Shown here: positions 54,810 through 63,654 of the stretch, one piece after another | Numbering within the stretch: position 1 is the first letter of the stretch | How the letters are laid out: each line of letters starts with the position of its first letter | From: Haloplanus salinus | GTDB lineage: Archaea > Halobacteriota > Halobacteria > Halobacteriales > Haloferacaceae | DNA length: 64,000 nucleotides | NCBI RefSeq assembly: GCF_003336245.1 | Contig: NZ_QPHM01000001.1 | Coordinates: 1,736,001 to 1,800,000 of the forward strand | Direction of reading: 5' to 3' | Notes under the pieces: generated by a model | What the model was told of the DNA's origin: nothing | Database searches by the model: none | What the model saw: the letters and a program-made list of their open reading frames with translations, nothing else | Position numbers and translations under genes: made by a program

Positions 54810-56336
54810 TCAGAACGCCTCCCAGTCGTGGTGCTGTTCGAACGCGTGTCCCGCTCTCAGAACCGTCGCGTCGTCGAAGCGCGCGCCGACGAACATCAGG
54901 CCGACCGGCAGCCCATCGGCCGTCCCCGCCGGCACCGAGAGCGCGGGGTGACCCGTCACGTCGAAGGGTGCGGTGTTCGGTAACATACAGAGTGCCCGGT
55001 CGATGATCTCCAGCCGATCGAGGTCGGTCCGGTGCTCGTGTGCGGTCTGTGGCGTCGTCGGCATCGCCAACACGTCGACGTCGGACAGCGCGGCGTCGTA
55101 TCTCCCGGCGAGTTCCCGGCTCAGGTTCTGTGCCTTCGCGTAGTAGCGGCCCCGGTACTCGTCGGCGAGGTACTGTCCGAGCACGAGCGTCAGTTTCAAC
55201 GTCGTGAGATAATCGTCCGCGGCCGCCCGCCGCGCTCGGCCGAAAAACTCCATGAACTGCGTGTCGTACTCGCCGTTCCCGTGGTGACCCACCCCGTCGG
55301 CGTCCACCGTCGCGGCAGTCCCTTCGATGGCGATGCCGTTCCAGATAGGGAGGCCGTCGAGATGCATCGGCACCGATACCGACGTCACGTCCGCTCCGGC
55401 GTCCGCGAACGCGTCGAGTGCGTCCCGGACGGTCGAATCGACACCCTCCTCGCTGCGTTCGTGACCGAATCCCTGCTCGAGGACACCGACCGTTACGTCC
55501 GGTGACCCGTCGAGCGCGTCACTGTACGACTCCGTCGGGACGACTCCCTGGCGCGGGTCGCGGCCGTCCTCGCCGGCGATCACGTCGAGGACGCGGGCGC
55601 AGTCGGCGACGCTCGTCGCCATCGGCCCCGCGTGATCGAACGATCGACCGAGGCCCGCGATCCCCGTATACGGTACGAGGCTGTGGGTCGGCTTGTGACC
55701 CACGCCCCCACTCCACGCGGCCGGAATACGAACCGATCCGCCCTGATCGCCGCCGATGGCGACGTCGACGTCGCCGTCGACGACCGCCGCGATGGAGCCA
55801 CTCGAAGAGCCGCCGGCGATGTAGTCTGGATCGTACGGGTTGTGGACTGGCCCGGTCGCGGACAGCTCCCCGCTCCCGGAAAACGCCATGTCCTCCATGT
55901 TCAGCTTCCCGGTGATCGTCGCCCCGGCGTCGAGTAGCCGCGTCACGATCGTCGCGTCCTGCTCCGGGACGTACCCCTCGAACAGTTTCGACCCACAGGT
56001 CATCTCGATACCCGCCACCGCGACGTTGTCCTTGAGTCCGACCTCGTAGCCCGAGAGCGGCCCGTCGTCCGCACCCGGAACGTCGCACTTCCGCACGAAC
56101 GCGTTCAGCGGGTCTTCCCCCGCGGTCGGCCGATACCCCGCATCCCGGTCGGTGTGCGTCCGTTCGGGCGTTGGCTCCGGCAGTTCGTCCAGACGTTCGT
56201 ACGCCTCCAACGTCCCCGTGATCGCCGCCGCGAAGTCCGCGACCTCCTCCTCGGAGAGGTCGATGTGGTGTTTGGCTGCCTTCTCGCGGATCTCCGCCGG
56301 CGTCGGCGGCTGCACGTTCGGTGGAATGCCTGACAT
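54810..56336 (-). CDS. Amidase, nitrile-hydratase-associated type
   Basis: A 508-residue amidase-signature enzyme starting at ATG 56336. The catalytic triad is seen as Lys in GLKDNVAVAG, and the serines in AGGSSSGSIAAV and GGDQGGSVRIPAAWSG. GGDQGGSVRIPAAW is the form found in the amidases that accompany nitrile hydratases; no nitrile hydratase genes are nearby. Residues 1-90 form a helical N-terminal domain as in Rhodococcus amidase. Likely hydrolysis of aliphatic or aromatic amides to acids. Controlled from an AT-rich promoter with an inverted repeat. Confidence 0.92.
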   Translation of the reverse strand: MSGIPPNVQPPTPAEIREKAAKHHIDLSEEEVADFAAAITGTLEAYERLDELPEPTPERTHTDRDAGYRPTAGEDPLNAFVRKCDVPGADDGPLSGYEVGLKDNVAVAGIEMTCGSKLFEGYVPEQDATIVTRLLDAGATITGKLNMEDMAFSGSGELSATGPVHNPYDPDYIAGGSSSGSIAAVVDGDVDVAIGGDQGGSVRIPAAWSGGVGHKPTHSLVPYTGIAGLGRSFDHAGPMATSVADCARVLDVIAGEDGRDPRQGVVPTESYSDALDGSPDVTVGVLEQGFGHERSEEGVDSTVRDALDAFADAGADVTSVSVPMHLDGLPIWNGIAIEGTAATVDADGVGHHGNGEYDTQFMEFFGRARRAAADDYLTTLKLTLVLGQYLADEYRGRYYAKAQNLSRELAGRYDAALSDVDVLAMPTTPQTAHEHRTDLDRLEIIDRALCMLPNTAPFDVTGHPALSVPAGTADGLPVGLMFVGARFDDATVLRAGHAFEQHHDWEAF

Positions 56337-56375
56337 CGTACCGGTTCTACAGCAATGTAACATAAATAGCCTAGT

Positions 56376-56425
56376 GATACAAACGTATTGAACTTTATCG
56401 GAGGATACACCAGCGTGTTTGTATC
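56376..56425 (-). promoter_or_regulatory. Inverted repeat upstream of the amidase promoter
   Basis: GATACAAAC (56376-56384) and GTTTGTATC (56417-56425) are 9-base arms separated by 32 bases. On the minus strand CTATTTATG (about 56361-56369) is the TATA box, 25-33 nt before the amidase ATG, and the first arm abuts it. A dimeric regulator could loop or span this region. The other orientation faces the pilin-like gene's 3' end and is unlikely to matter. Confidence 0.4.
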
Positions 56426-56497
56426 TGTATCGGTTCGAGAGTTCTATTTAGTCAGTTACGATATCGCCGACTTCGCGCGGTCCACGACCGATCCCAT

Positions 56498-56944
56498 CTA
56501 TCCTCCCCGTACCACCAACACCTTGGTGTTCCCGCGGCGGTCGACGTAGCCGCTTCCCGCTGGCGGTTTCACCTCGATGAGCAGCGTCCCCTCGTCTTGA
56601 TTCGCCCGAAGCGTCGGGTCCACGGAGAGACTCACCGTCCCGTCCTCGCCGGTGGTCCCGTCCCGGACGCCGTCGAGGGCGGCGCTTCCCGATTTGACGA
56701 GCACCGTCGCGTCCGCAACCGCCGCTCCGTCGGCGCCGACGACGGTCAGTTCGAGCGTCCGCTCCCCGGGACCGACCACCTCCGACTCGGGGCGCACGTC
56801 GAGTTCCGTCGTCGACAACCCTTGGATACCGGTTAACATGTTCATCATTACGCTCAGGCTCGCGACGCCGATGACGAGGGCGATGACGAGCCTGATCGGC
56901 AGTCCTTCTATCGCTCGTCGATCCGCTCGGAACGCGTCGAGCAT
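56498..56944 (-). CDS. Membrane-anchored protein, pilin-like N-terminus, beta-domain C-terminus
   Basis: A 148-residue protein. DRRAIEGLPIRLVIALVIGVASLSVMMNML is a basic segment followed by a hydrophobic helix, resembling archaeal pilin-type N-termini, though no clear class III signal-peptidase site (GQ/GE-type) is seen. The remainder is a carboxypeptidase-regulatory-like beta sandwich (ADGAAVADATVLVKSG, then EDGTVSLSVDP). It could be a minor pilin or surface-exposed accessory protein. It is divergent from the HerA-like gene. Confidence 0.6.
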   Translation of the reverse strand: MLDAFRADRRAIEGLPIRLVIALVIGVASLSVMMNMLTGIQGLSTTELDVRPESEVVGPGERTLELTVVGADGAAVADATVLVKSGSAALDGVRDGTTGEDGTVSLSVDPTLRANQDEGTLLIEVKPPAGSGYVDRRGNTKVLVVRGG

Positions 56945-57020
56945 GGCCCGGTCTGGTCCCGGTTTCCTACTTGAACCCTCGCCCGAGAGTTTATATCCGG
57001 TCCCGCGCCCACGGCGTCAC

Positions 57021-58076
57021 ATGAACGTCCTCGGCCGCACGGGGTCGGTAAACGTCGGTCCGACCGCTCGACTCGGGACCTACCGGGCCGCCGACGGCAG
57101 CGAGGGGGCGGCGGTCGGCCTTGATCTCGACCGACCCCACGCGGCGCTCGTCGTCGGCAAGCGCGGCTACGGCAAGTCACACACTCTCGGCGTCATCGCC
57201 GAGGGCGCGGCCCGGGCCGCGGGCGTCGCCCCCGTGGTCGCCGACCCGATGGGCGAGTTCGGTGGCCTCGCGGACGGCCCCGTCCCGGCACGGGTCGTCG
57301 AGACGCCGACGATGCCAGCGGCGGCCCTGCCCGCCGACGCGTGGCCAACGCTGTTCGACTGCTCGCCCACCGGTCCGGTCGGCGCCCTACTCTGGGAGGC
57401 GGCACGAGAGGCAGCGACGCTCGACGGGATGGTGTCCTACGTCGACGACGCTGACTCCGACGGCGGCGTCCGTCGAGCGGCTCGAAACCACCTCCGACTC
57501 GCGGATTCGTGGGACGTCTTCGACCCCGACGGACTGGACGCCGCGGCGTTGCTGTCGGGGGTGACGACCGTCCTCGACTGCGCGGCGCTTCCCGATCCGG
57601 CCGCGTCGGCGCTGGTTCGCGGCGTGGCACTGGCGCTGTACGACGCCTGCGTCCGACGCCGCCCCGACCGCCTGCCGTGGCTCCTCCTCGACGAAGCTCA
57701 CGTGTTCTTCGACGGCGTCGCGGCGCCGGCCTTGGAGACGGTCCTCACGCGCGGGCGAACGCCCGGCGTCTCGCTGGTCGCCGCCACTCAGCGCCCGGGC
57801 GCCCTCCCCGGCGTCGCGATCTCGCAGTCCGATCTGCTGATCGCGCACCGGTTGACCGCCGTGGCCGACGTGGAGGCACTGTCGCGGGCGACGCCGACGT
57901 ATCTGACGGGTCGGCTCCGTGATCGGCTCCCGACCGACCCCGGCGGCGCCGTCGTCGTCGACGACGCCACCGAATCGGTCCACGGCGTGCAGGTGCGGGA
58001 GCGCGAGACGCCACACGGCGGCGCCGACCCGCGGGCGAGCGACCGGCGGCACGACGCCGGAGCGCACGGTCGATGA
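57021..58076 (+). CDS. HerA-like ATPase (DUF87-type)
   Basis: With ATG 57021 the protein has 351 residues. The P-loop VVGKRGYGKSHTLG (Lys52) follows an N-terminal beta segment. Walker B is WLLLDEAHVFF, and a conserved ATQRPG contact is found later (SLVAATQRPGALPGVAISQSDLLIAHRL). These are HerA/FtsK-superfamily traits. No NurA nuclease is adjacent, so it is not the HerA-NurA end-resection pair. Haloarchaeal stand-alone relatives are uncharacterised; DNA pumping or bipolar helicase action is possible. Confidence 0.85.
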   Translation: MNVLGRTGSVNVGPTARLGTYRAADGSEGAAVGLDLDRPHAALVVGKRGYGKSHTLGVIAEGAARAAGVAPVVADPMGEFGGLADGPVPARVVETPTMPAAALPADAWPTLFDCSPTGPVGALLWEAAREAATLDGMVSYVDDADSDGGVRRAARNHLRLADSWDVFDPDGLDAAALLSGVTTVLDCAALPDPAASALVRGVALALYDACVRRRPDRLPWLLLDEAHVFFDGVAAPALETVLTRGRTPGVSLVAATQRPGALPGVAISQSDLLIAHRLTAVADVEALSRATPTYLTGRLRDRLPTDPGGAVVVDDATESVHGVQVRERETPHGGADPRASDRRHDAGAHGR

Positions 58077-58284
58077 CCTCCTCGCTCTCACGGTCGCGTA
58101 TGGCCCCCCACTCGGATCTCGTGACATCGTCCCGCTGTTCGGTGCGCTCGCCGCCGGCTTCGTGGCCGTCCTCGCCGTCGGCTACCTGACGCTGTTCGAC
58201 GTCGCAGCGCTCGATTTGGTCCCCGTCCTCGTCTCGATCGGTGTCGTCGTCGGGGACGCCAGCGCCCCCGCCGCCGACGCGTAG
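58073..58284 (+). pseudogene. Small membrane protein gene, apparently frameshifted
   Basis: The ATG overlapping the HerA stop (58073, ATGA) and an in-frame ATG at 58100 (MAPHSDL) suggest the start of a coupled gene. The coding signal then continues in another frame as DIVPLFGALAAGFVAVLAVG and LFDVAALDLVPVLVSIGVVV to the stop at 58282-58284, a two-helix membrane protein of about 60 residues. A one-base loss at 58121-58123 would explain it. If the frameshift is an assembly error the gene is intact. Confidence 0.4.
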
Positions 58285-58300
58285 CGCCGCTCCGGCGTCG

Positions 58301-58460
58301 TCACTCCGCCACGCCGTCCGGATCGGTCCCGCAGTCCGGACACACGCCCTCGACGGCCGGGACGGGGGCCGAACAACCGGGGCAGAACGTCAGGTAGCAG
58401 GCCGGATCGCCAGTGGCGACACGTCGATCGGGAGTGACCTACGCGTTCGGTCGTCGACAT
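58301..58460 (-). pseudogene. Zinc-ribbon small protein, apparently frameshifted
   Basis: ATG 58460 begins MSTTERV. One base later the other frame reads VTPDRRVATGDPACYLTFCP, then GCSAPVPAVEGVCPDCGTDP, ending DGVAE at TGA 58301. The CxxC pairs (CPGC, CPDC) make a complete zinc ribbon. That frame has a stop just upstream (58439-58441) and no ATG or GTG of its own. Removing one base at about 58440 joins the two into a normal small haloarchaeal zinc-ribbon protein. Confidence 0.45.
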
Positions 58461-58605
58461 CGCGTAACGACCCGCCGGAGGAGCGTCGATAAAAAAGCCG
58501 CGTCGGGTGACCGCTTTCGGCGGTCAGTCGTGGTTCGTGGTCGCCCGATCGTCACCGTCGATCGAGTCGCGCGAGGCGACTCGACCGTGGCTCACGATCG
58601 GTCGC

Positions 58606-61600
58606 TTAGTTGTCGCGCCGGACGGCCAGCAGTGCGGCCGCGATGAGCGCGATGACGGCGATGATGGCACCGAAGCCAGGACCGCCACCCTCAGTGGGCG
58701 TCGGCGTGGCCGTCGCCGTGTCCGTCGGTTCCGGCGTCGGTTCCGGCGTCGGCTCCGGCGTCGGTTCCGGCGTCTCCGTCGGCGTCGGTTCCGGCGTCTC
58801 CGTCGGTTCCGGCGTTGCCGTCTGGACGCTCTGGACGATTTCGACCGACACGATGTCCGTGTTGTAGGAGTCGTCGGCTTCGAGGGTGTACGTGCCCGTC
58901 TGCACGTCCTCGAGTTCGAGCGACACCTGGTACGTCCCGTCGAAGGACCATTCCTCGGTCGTCGTCAGTGCGACCGAGTCACCGTCCTGCGTCAGGAGTT
59001 CCACGGTGATCGAGTTGTCGTCCGGCCGGAGGTTCGTGCCGCCTTCCGCGACCAGCGTGTCGTCCACGCCGACCGGGTTAACGCCCGAGGCCTCCATGCC
59101 GTCGGGGTAGACCGTGTCGATGGTCGTCTGCGCGTCCGCGTAGCGGAAGCGCGAGGTGACCATCCGGTCGTCGGACGCGACTTCCTCGGTCGTCGCATCG
59201 ACGATGCGCGAACGGACCTGCTGACCGGTCAGTCCCGAGTTGTCGTTGTCGAGTTCTTCGATGAACCTGTCGAAGCTCGTGGTCGAACCGATGTTCGGGG
59301 CGTCGAAGCTACCGTCACCGAACTGGTCGTCACGGCCGGGGATCATGACGTGGGCGCTGACCTCGCCTTCCGCGAGGCCGCTCCCGCCGGTGCTCTCCGA
59401 GACCGTGAGGTCGTCCTCGTCGAACGTGTTGTCGTCGTCGACGCTGATCGTGTGGAACGCCGTGTTCCCACGCTCACCGACGAAGATGACGGTCACCTGC
59501 TGCGCACCGAACGCGCTGCCGGAGACGTTGACCTCGTTGTCCTCGACGGCGATCTGGCCACCGACGGCGTTGAACGTCGCGTCGAGTTCAGTGTCGACCA
59601 CGCGCAGCGACTGCTGCGCGCTCGTGTTCGTGTTGAACTCGGAGGTCGTCAGCCGCGAGATTTCGTTGCTACCCAGACCGATCGTGCCACCGACGCCGTC
59701 GGCGTCGATGACGCCGAGGCGGTAGGTGCCGGGCTGGGACAGTTCGTTGTTACCGGGGCCGTTGCCCTGCGAGAGGACGACGTCCTCCTCCTCGAAGGTG
59801 CCGTCAGCGTCGACGGTTACCGTGTCCTGGCCGTCGATCTGAAGGAGTTGGTAGTCGTTCTGTCGGCGGACGAAGAAGGCGACCTCGTCGATACCTTCGG
59901 AGGCCGTCCCGTTGACATCAATCTCGCTACCGACGACGTAGGTCGGGCCGGGCGACTCGATGGTGAGGTCGCCCTGCTCGACGGTCAGGGTCTGATCGTC
60001 CTCTTCGCGGTCTTCCGAGGTCTGGCTGTTCTGATCGAACGGGACGCTGTAGCCCTGCTCGTACACGAAGATGTCCACGTCCGAGTCGTCGAGATACTGC
60101 GTCTCGACCTGACCGACGCCGACACCGGTGTCGTCGTCGATGGTGATGTTCGCGTACGCGTAGTCGATGTCGTTCGGGCTACCGGGGTTCATACCGCCCC
60201 GCTCGTAGGCCTGGTTGGCACCGACGTCGACCACACCGACCGCGTCGGTGTCGCCGACCTGCCGGAAGACCCGCTTGGCGTTGTCGATGGAGAAGCCGTC
60301 ACGGAAGTCGTCGGATTCGATCAGGACCGTGTGCGTGTCGCCGGCGTCCGAACCCCGGATCTCGAAGCGGACGTCCTGCCCGCGGACGACCTCGTCCTCG
60401 TCGAGTTCGATGTTCACGTCGTCGTCACCGGTGACGGTGACGGTCGTGGACTGGGACGCCTCACCGAAGTCGAGGTCGTCCGTGCCGGCGAGTTCGATCG
60501 TGTACGTGCCCGTCCCCGTATCGGAGAGGTCGAGGTCGTAGCCGACCTCGTTGCTTCCGATGGAGATGGTGTCCGAGCCGCCCGCGCGGACGTCGCCACC
60601 GAGGTCGCTTTCCGTGCGGATCGCTCCCGCAGGCGCGACGTCGCCGGTCACGTCGAGACCGGAGTCGTCCTCGACGGTCAGTTCGAGGTTCTCGGCTTCC
60701 TCGTAGTTCCAGGCACCGACGACGGCGAGTTGGCCGGCACCCTCGTCCGCGTCACCTTCGGCGACGGAGCCACCGGAGATGTCCTCGTCGTTCGTGTTGA
60801 CCACGTCGAGCGTGGTGACGCGCGGGGTCGTGACCGTCACGCCGGGCGAACCGCTCGCCCCGTCGGTCGTGTAGCGACCTGTATCCTGACTCTGCGGAAT
60901 GTCGGGGACTTCGAGGGGGACGCCCTCGGCGTCACCCGCGGTCTTCACCAGCGTCTCGCCGGCGAGCGAGCCACCCAGTTCGAGACCGGACTCGCCCTGG
61001 AAGACGGTTGCACCGTCGTAGACGGTCCCCTCACCGTCTTCGGTGTCGAAGTCACCGGTGCCGCCGGGGCCGGCGCGGTCCGAACCGCCCGGGCCGGCGA
61101 CGTCACGGATGGTGAAGGACGCCGAGTCGCTGGTCGTCGAGGAGTCGAAGCTGTCCTCGAGGTCACCAGTGACCGTCGCCGTCGTGTCTTGGGAGACCTG
61201 AGCGGTCGTCACGTCGAGAGTGACGTTGATGCTCCCGCTGACGCTAGCAGACGGCCCTCCGAGGGTGCTGTTGCCGGCCGTGAAGTCGACGACGAGCTCC
61301 TCGGGAGCGGTGTCACCGTCCGGGTCGTTCGTGCTAGTGCTGATGTTTGCGCCTGGGACGCTGGAGCCGTTGATCTGGATGCTGTTAACGGTCGGGTTAC
61401 TGACGTTGGCTCCAGCCGGCGGACTCACGTCGAGCGTGTACGTATCCGTGCTGGTATCGCCGGTGTACCCGTCGAACGTGAAGTTGATCGTGTGTGTTCG
61501 TGTTGTCTCTTCGTCTACGTCGGTGCCGTTGGTGAACTGGTCGAAGGAACCAGAGTTGGAGTCAACGGCTGCAGCCGACCCCGACAGCGCCACCGTGCCA

Positions 61601-61668
61601 GCGAAGACGCTGAACACCATGAGCGCCGCGAGGACGACTGCGCGGATCTTCTGATTATAGTCTGTCAT
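58606..61668 (-). CDS. csg: S-layer glycoprotein with PGF-CTERM anchor
   Basis: A 1020-residue surface protein. MTDYNQKIRAVVLAALMVFSVFAGTVALSG is the signal peptide, cleaved near SAAAVD. The mature chain is acidic, rich in beta-strand repeats, with several N-x-S/T sequons (FTNGTD, ANVSNP, GNSTLG). A Thr/Pro/Glu spacer (TPEPTETPEPTPTETPEPTP) precedes the C-terminal GGGPGFGAIIAVIALIAAALLAVRRDN, which carries the PGF motif, a membrane helix and basic residues: the archaeosortase A recognition signal. The protein forms the cell-wall lattice and is usually the most abundant protein. Organisation matches Haloferax Csg. Confidence 0.92.
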   Translation of the reverse strand: MTDYNQKIRAVVLAALMVFSVFAGTVALSGSAAAVDSNSGSFDQFTNGTDVDEETTRTHTINFTFDGYTGDTSTDTYTLDVSPPAGANVSNPTVNSIQINGSSVPGANISTSTNDPDGDTAPEELVVDFTAGNSTLGGPSASVSGSINVTLDVTTAQVSQDTTATVTGDLEDSFDSSTTSDSASFTIRDVAGPGGSDRAGPGGTGDFDTEDGEGTVYDGATVFQGESGLELGGSLAGETLVKTAGDAEGVPLEVPDIPQSQDTGRYTTDGASGSPGVTVTTPRVTTLDVVNTNDEDISGGSVAEGDADEGAGQLAVVGAWNYEEAENLELTVEDDSGLDVTGDVAPAGAIRTESDLGGDVRAGGSDTISIGSNEVGYDLDLSDTGTGTYTIELAGTDDLDFGEASQSTTVTVTGDDDVNIELDEDEVVRGQDVRFEIRGSDAGDTHTVLIESDDFRDGFSIDNAKRVFRQVGDTDAVGVVDVGANQAYERGGMNPGSPNDIDYAYANITIDDDTGVGVGQVETQYLDDSDVDIFVYEQGYSVPFDQNSQTSEDREEDDQTLTVEQGDLTIESPGPTYVVGSEIDVNGTASEGIDEVAFFVRRQNDYQLLQIDGQDTVTVDADGTFEEEDVVLSQGNGPGNNELSQPGTYRLGVIDADGVGGTIGLGSNEISRLTTSEFNTNTSAQQSLRVVDTELDATFNAVGGQIAVEDNEVNVSGSAFGAQQVTVIFVGERGNTAFHTISVDDDNTFDEDDLTVSESTGGSGLAEGEVSAHVMIPGRDDQFGDGSFDAPNIGSTTSFDRFIEELDNDNSGLTGQQVRSRIVDATTEEVASDDRMVTSRFRYADAQTTIDTVYPDGMEASGVNPVGVDDTLVAEGGTNLRPDDNSITVELLTQDGDSVALTTTEEWSFDGTYQVSLELEDVQTGTYTLEADDSYNTDIVSVEIVQSVQTATPEPTETPEPTPTETPEPTPEPTPEPTPEPTDTATATPTPTEGGGPGFGAIIAVIALIAAALLAVRRDN

Positions 61669-61781
61669 TTTTCTCTTTTCGTGTTCGCGATGGCACTCCC
61701 GAGCCGCACTCTTTCGTGCCGGTTTCGGGCCGGCCGGAGGCCGAGCCACTGGTAGGGGTGTCCGACCTGTTACCTGTCTAA

Positions 61782-61790
61782 GGTAAATAC
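61782..61790 (-). promoter_or_regulatory. Possible TATA box of the S-layer gene
   Basis: On the minus strand GTATTTACC lies about 115-120 nt before the ATG at 61668, giving a 5' leader of about 90 nt. The long leader would be consistent with a strongly expressed S-layer mRNA, but other AT-rich stretches are present, so the position is uncertain. Confidence 0.35.
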
Positions 61791-61966
61791 TTTGTGCTAG
61801 CAGCTGATCGACAGCATCTGGCAAATAGTGGGCACGTGGTTTTCCAGCCGGGTATTCGGAAGTCACCGCTATCCCTCGGGGCGTCCACAGCGTGTTCCTC
61901 TCGCCCCGCCGCCGGCCGGACCGCCACGACTGAACAGTTAACTCGGTCGCACGTGTCGACGGACGT

Positions 61967-63139
61967 GTGACCGTCACTAAACCATACGTCGCGGCCGTCG
62001 GTACCTCCGCGTTCGGCCGCACCGACCTGACCGGGCGGGACCTCTTCAGCGCCGCCGTCGCCGAGGCGTTCGAAGACGGGCCCGACCCGGCGGACGTGGT
62101 CGACGCCCTCTACGTCGGCAACCAGTCGGAGTCCTACGAACACCAGATCATGCACGGAACGCTGCTGGCGGAGTGGTGCGGGCTGCGCCACGTCTCCGCC
62201 GAACGCGTCGAGGGGTGTGCCGCCGCCGGCGCCCTCGCCCTGCGTCACGCCGTCGAGGACGTGCGTTCCGGGCGGCGCGACGCCGTCCTGGCCTGCGGCG
62301 TCGAGAAGATGACGGCTGGCGGCACCGCGGGTGCGACGAACGCGCTCTCGGCGGCGTTCGACCGCGCGCTCGAACAGCGGTCCGGCGTCACCGCACCGAG
62401 CCAGTACGCCCTCCTCGCCCAGCGCTACCTCCACGACACCGACGCGACGGAGCGCGACCTGGCCCGCATCGCGGTGAAGAACCACGCGAACGGCGCCGCC
62501 AACCCCCGGGCGCAGTTTCAGCGGGAGACGGACGTAGAGACGGTACTCGACTCCGACTACGTCGCGCCGCCGTTGAAACTGTTCGACTGCGCGCCGGTGA
62601 CCGACGGCGCCGCCGTCGTCCTCGTCGCGAGCGAGGCGGTCGCACGGCGGTTCGGGACCGGCGACCCCACGGTTCGGGTCGGCGGCGTCGGCGCCGGCGC
62701 GAACAACATCGGCGTCGCGGACCGCGACCTCACGTTCGTCGAGGGCGCCCACGAGGCGGCGACCGACGCGTACGACGAGGCCGGCGTCGTCCCCGCCGAT
62801 ATCGACGTGGCCGAAGTTCACGACGCCTTCACGAGCTGCGAGGCGATGCTCGCCGAGGCCGCCGGGTTCGCACCCCGCGGCCGCGGCTACGAGAGCGCGC
62901 TCCCGCCCGCCGAGCGCTCGGACGGGTGGACCGACACGCATCTGAGCACGAGCGGCGGCCTCAAGGCCCGCGGCCACCCCATCGGGGCCACCGGCATCGC
63001 CCAGGCAGTCGAAGTGTACGAACAACTGACCGGCACGGCGACGCCGGACCGGCAGGTCGACGGCGCGACGACCGGCCTGCTGATCAACGAGGGCGGCGTC
63101 GCCGACGCCGTCACCGTCGCCCACGTTCTCACGACATGA
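61967..63139 (+). CDS. Thiolase-family protein (acetyl-CoA acetyltransferase type)
   Basis: A 390-residue thiolase-fold protein starting at GTG 61967. The nucleophile is Cys84 in VEGCAAAGALALRHA. The second site reads AEVHDAFTSCEAMLAEAAGF (His), and GGLKARGHPIGATGIAQAVE carries the C-terminal His. It lacks the second Cys of classical biosynthetic thiolases, as in SCP2-type archaeal enzymes. Its stop overlaps the ATG of a DUF35 protein, the partner known to form a channelling complex with thiolase and HMG-CoA synthase in archaea. Confidence 0.92.
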   Translation: MTVTKPYVAAVGTSAFGRTDLTGRDLFSAAVAEAFEDGPDPADVVDALYVGNQSESYEHQIMHGTLLAEWCGLRHVSAERVEGCAAAGALALRHAVEDVRSGRRDAVLACGVEKMTAGGTAGATNALSAAFDRALEQRSGVTAPSQYALLAQRYLHDTDATERDLARIAVKNHANGAANPRAQFQRETDVETVLDSDYVAPPLKLFDCAPVTDGAAVVLVASEAVARRFGTGDPTVRVGGVGAGANNIGVADRDLTFVEGAHEAATDAYDEAGVVPADIDVAEVHDAFTSCEAMLAEAAGFAPRGRGYESALPPAERSDGWTDTHLSTSGGLKARGHPIGATGIAQAVEVYEQLTGTATPDRQVDGATTGLLINEGGVADAVTVAHVLTT

Positions 63140-63600
63140 CCGATCACACCGACACCCCGACCGCACCGCTCGCCCGCGACGACGTGACCGCCGACAGCCC
63201 CTTCACCCTGCCCGGCTTCTTCGCCGCACTGGACGACGGCGACCTGCTCGCCGCCGTCTGCGAGGACTGCGGGAACCGACTCGTTCCGCCCCGGCCGGCG
63301 TGTTACGCCTGCGGCGGGCGGCACCTGCACGTCGAGGAACAGCCGCAGACGGGAACCGTCGTCTCCTACACCGAGGTTCGGACGCCGCCCTCCGCGCTCG
63401 CGGAACGGGCGCCCTACACCGTCGCCGTCGTCGAACTCGACTCGGGAGCGCGGCTGACCGGGCGCGTGACGGTTCCGTACGCCGAGACCGACATCGGGAT
63501 GCCCGTTCGGCTGACGACCCGGTCGCTCGCCGCCGACGAACTGGAGCTAGCGCTCGATCACGAAAAAGAGTGGCCGATCCACGAGTTCGAACCGGCCTGA
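63136..63600 (+). CDS. DUF35 OB-fold zinc-ribbon protein (thiolase partner)
   Basis: A 154-residue protein. The N-terminal zinc ribbon has CEDCGNRLVPPRPACYACGG (two CxxC pairs). The C-terminal OB fold includes TGTVVSYTEVRTPPSALAERAPYTVAVVELD. DUF35 proteins scaffold acetoacetyl-CoA thiolase and HMG-CoA synthase by binding the CoA moiety. The ATGA overlap with the upstream thiolase shows a tight pair. No HMG-CoA synthase is adjacent here, so the pair may serve another thiolase reaction. Confidence 0.92.
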   Translation: MTDHTDTPTAPLARDDVTADSPFTLPGFFAALDDGDLLAAVCEDCGNRLVPPRPACYACGGRHLHVEEQPQTGTVVSYTEVRTPPSALAERAPYTVAVVELDSGARLTGRVTVPYAETDIGMPVRLTTRSLAADELELALDHEKEWPIHEFEPA

Positions 63601-63654
63601 GTGCACGGGTCGGGCGTCCCGTCGGTCGCACGCCCGAACGCGGCGCCGGTCCGC

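Noticed and set aside
58507-61755. 1082-residue plus-strand open frame
   Set aside because: Antisense of the S-layer gene, whose signal peptide, sequons and PGF-CTERM are unambiguous on the other strand.
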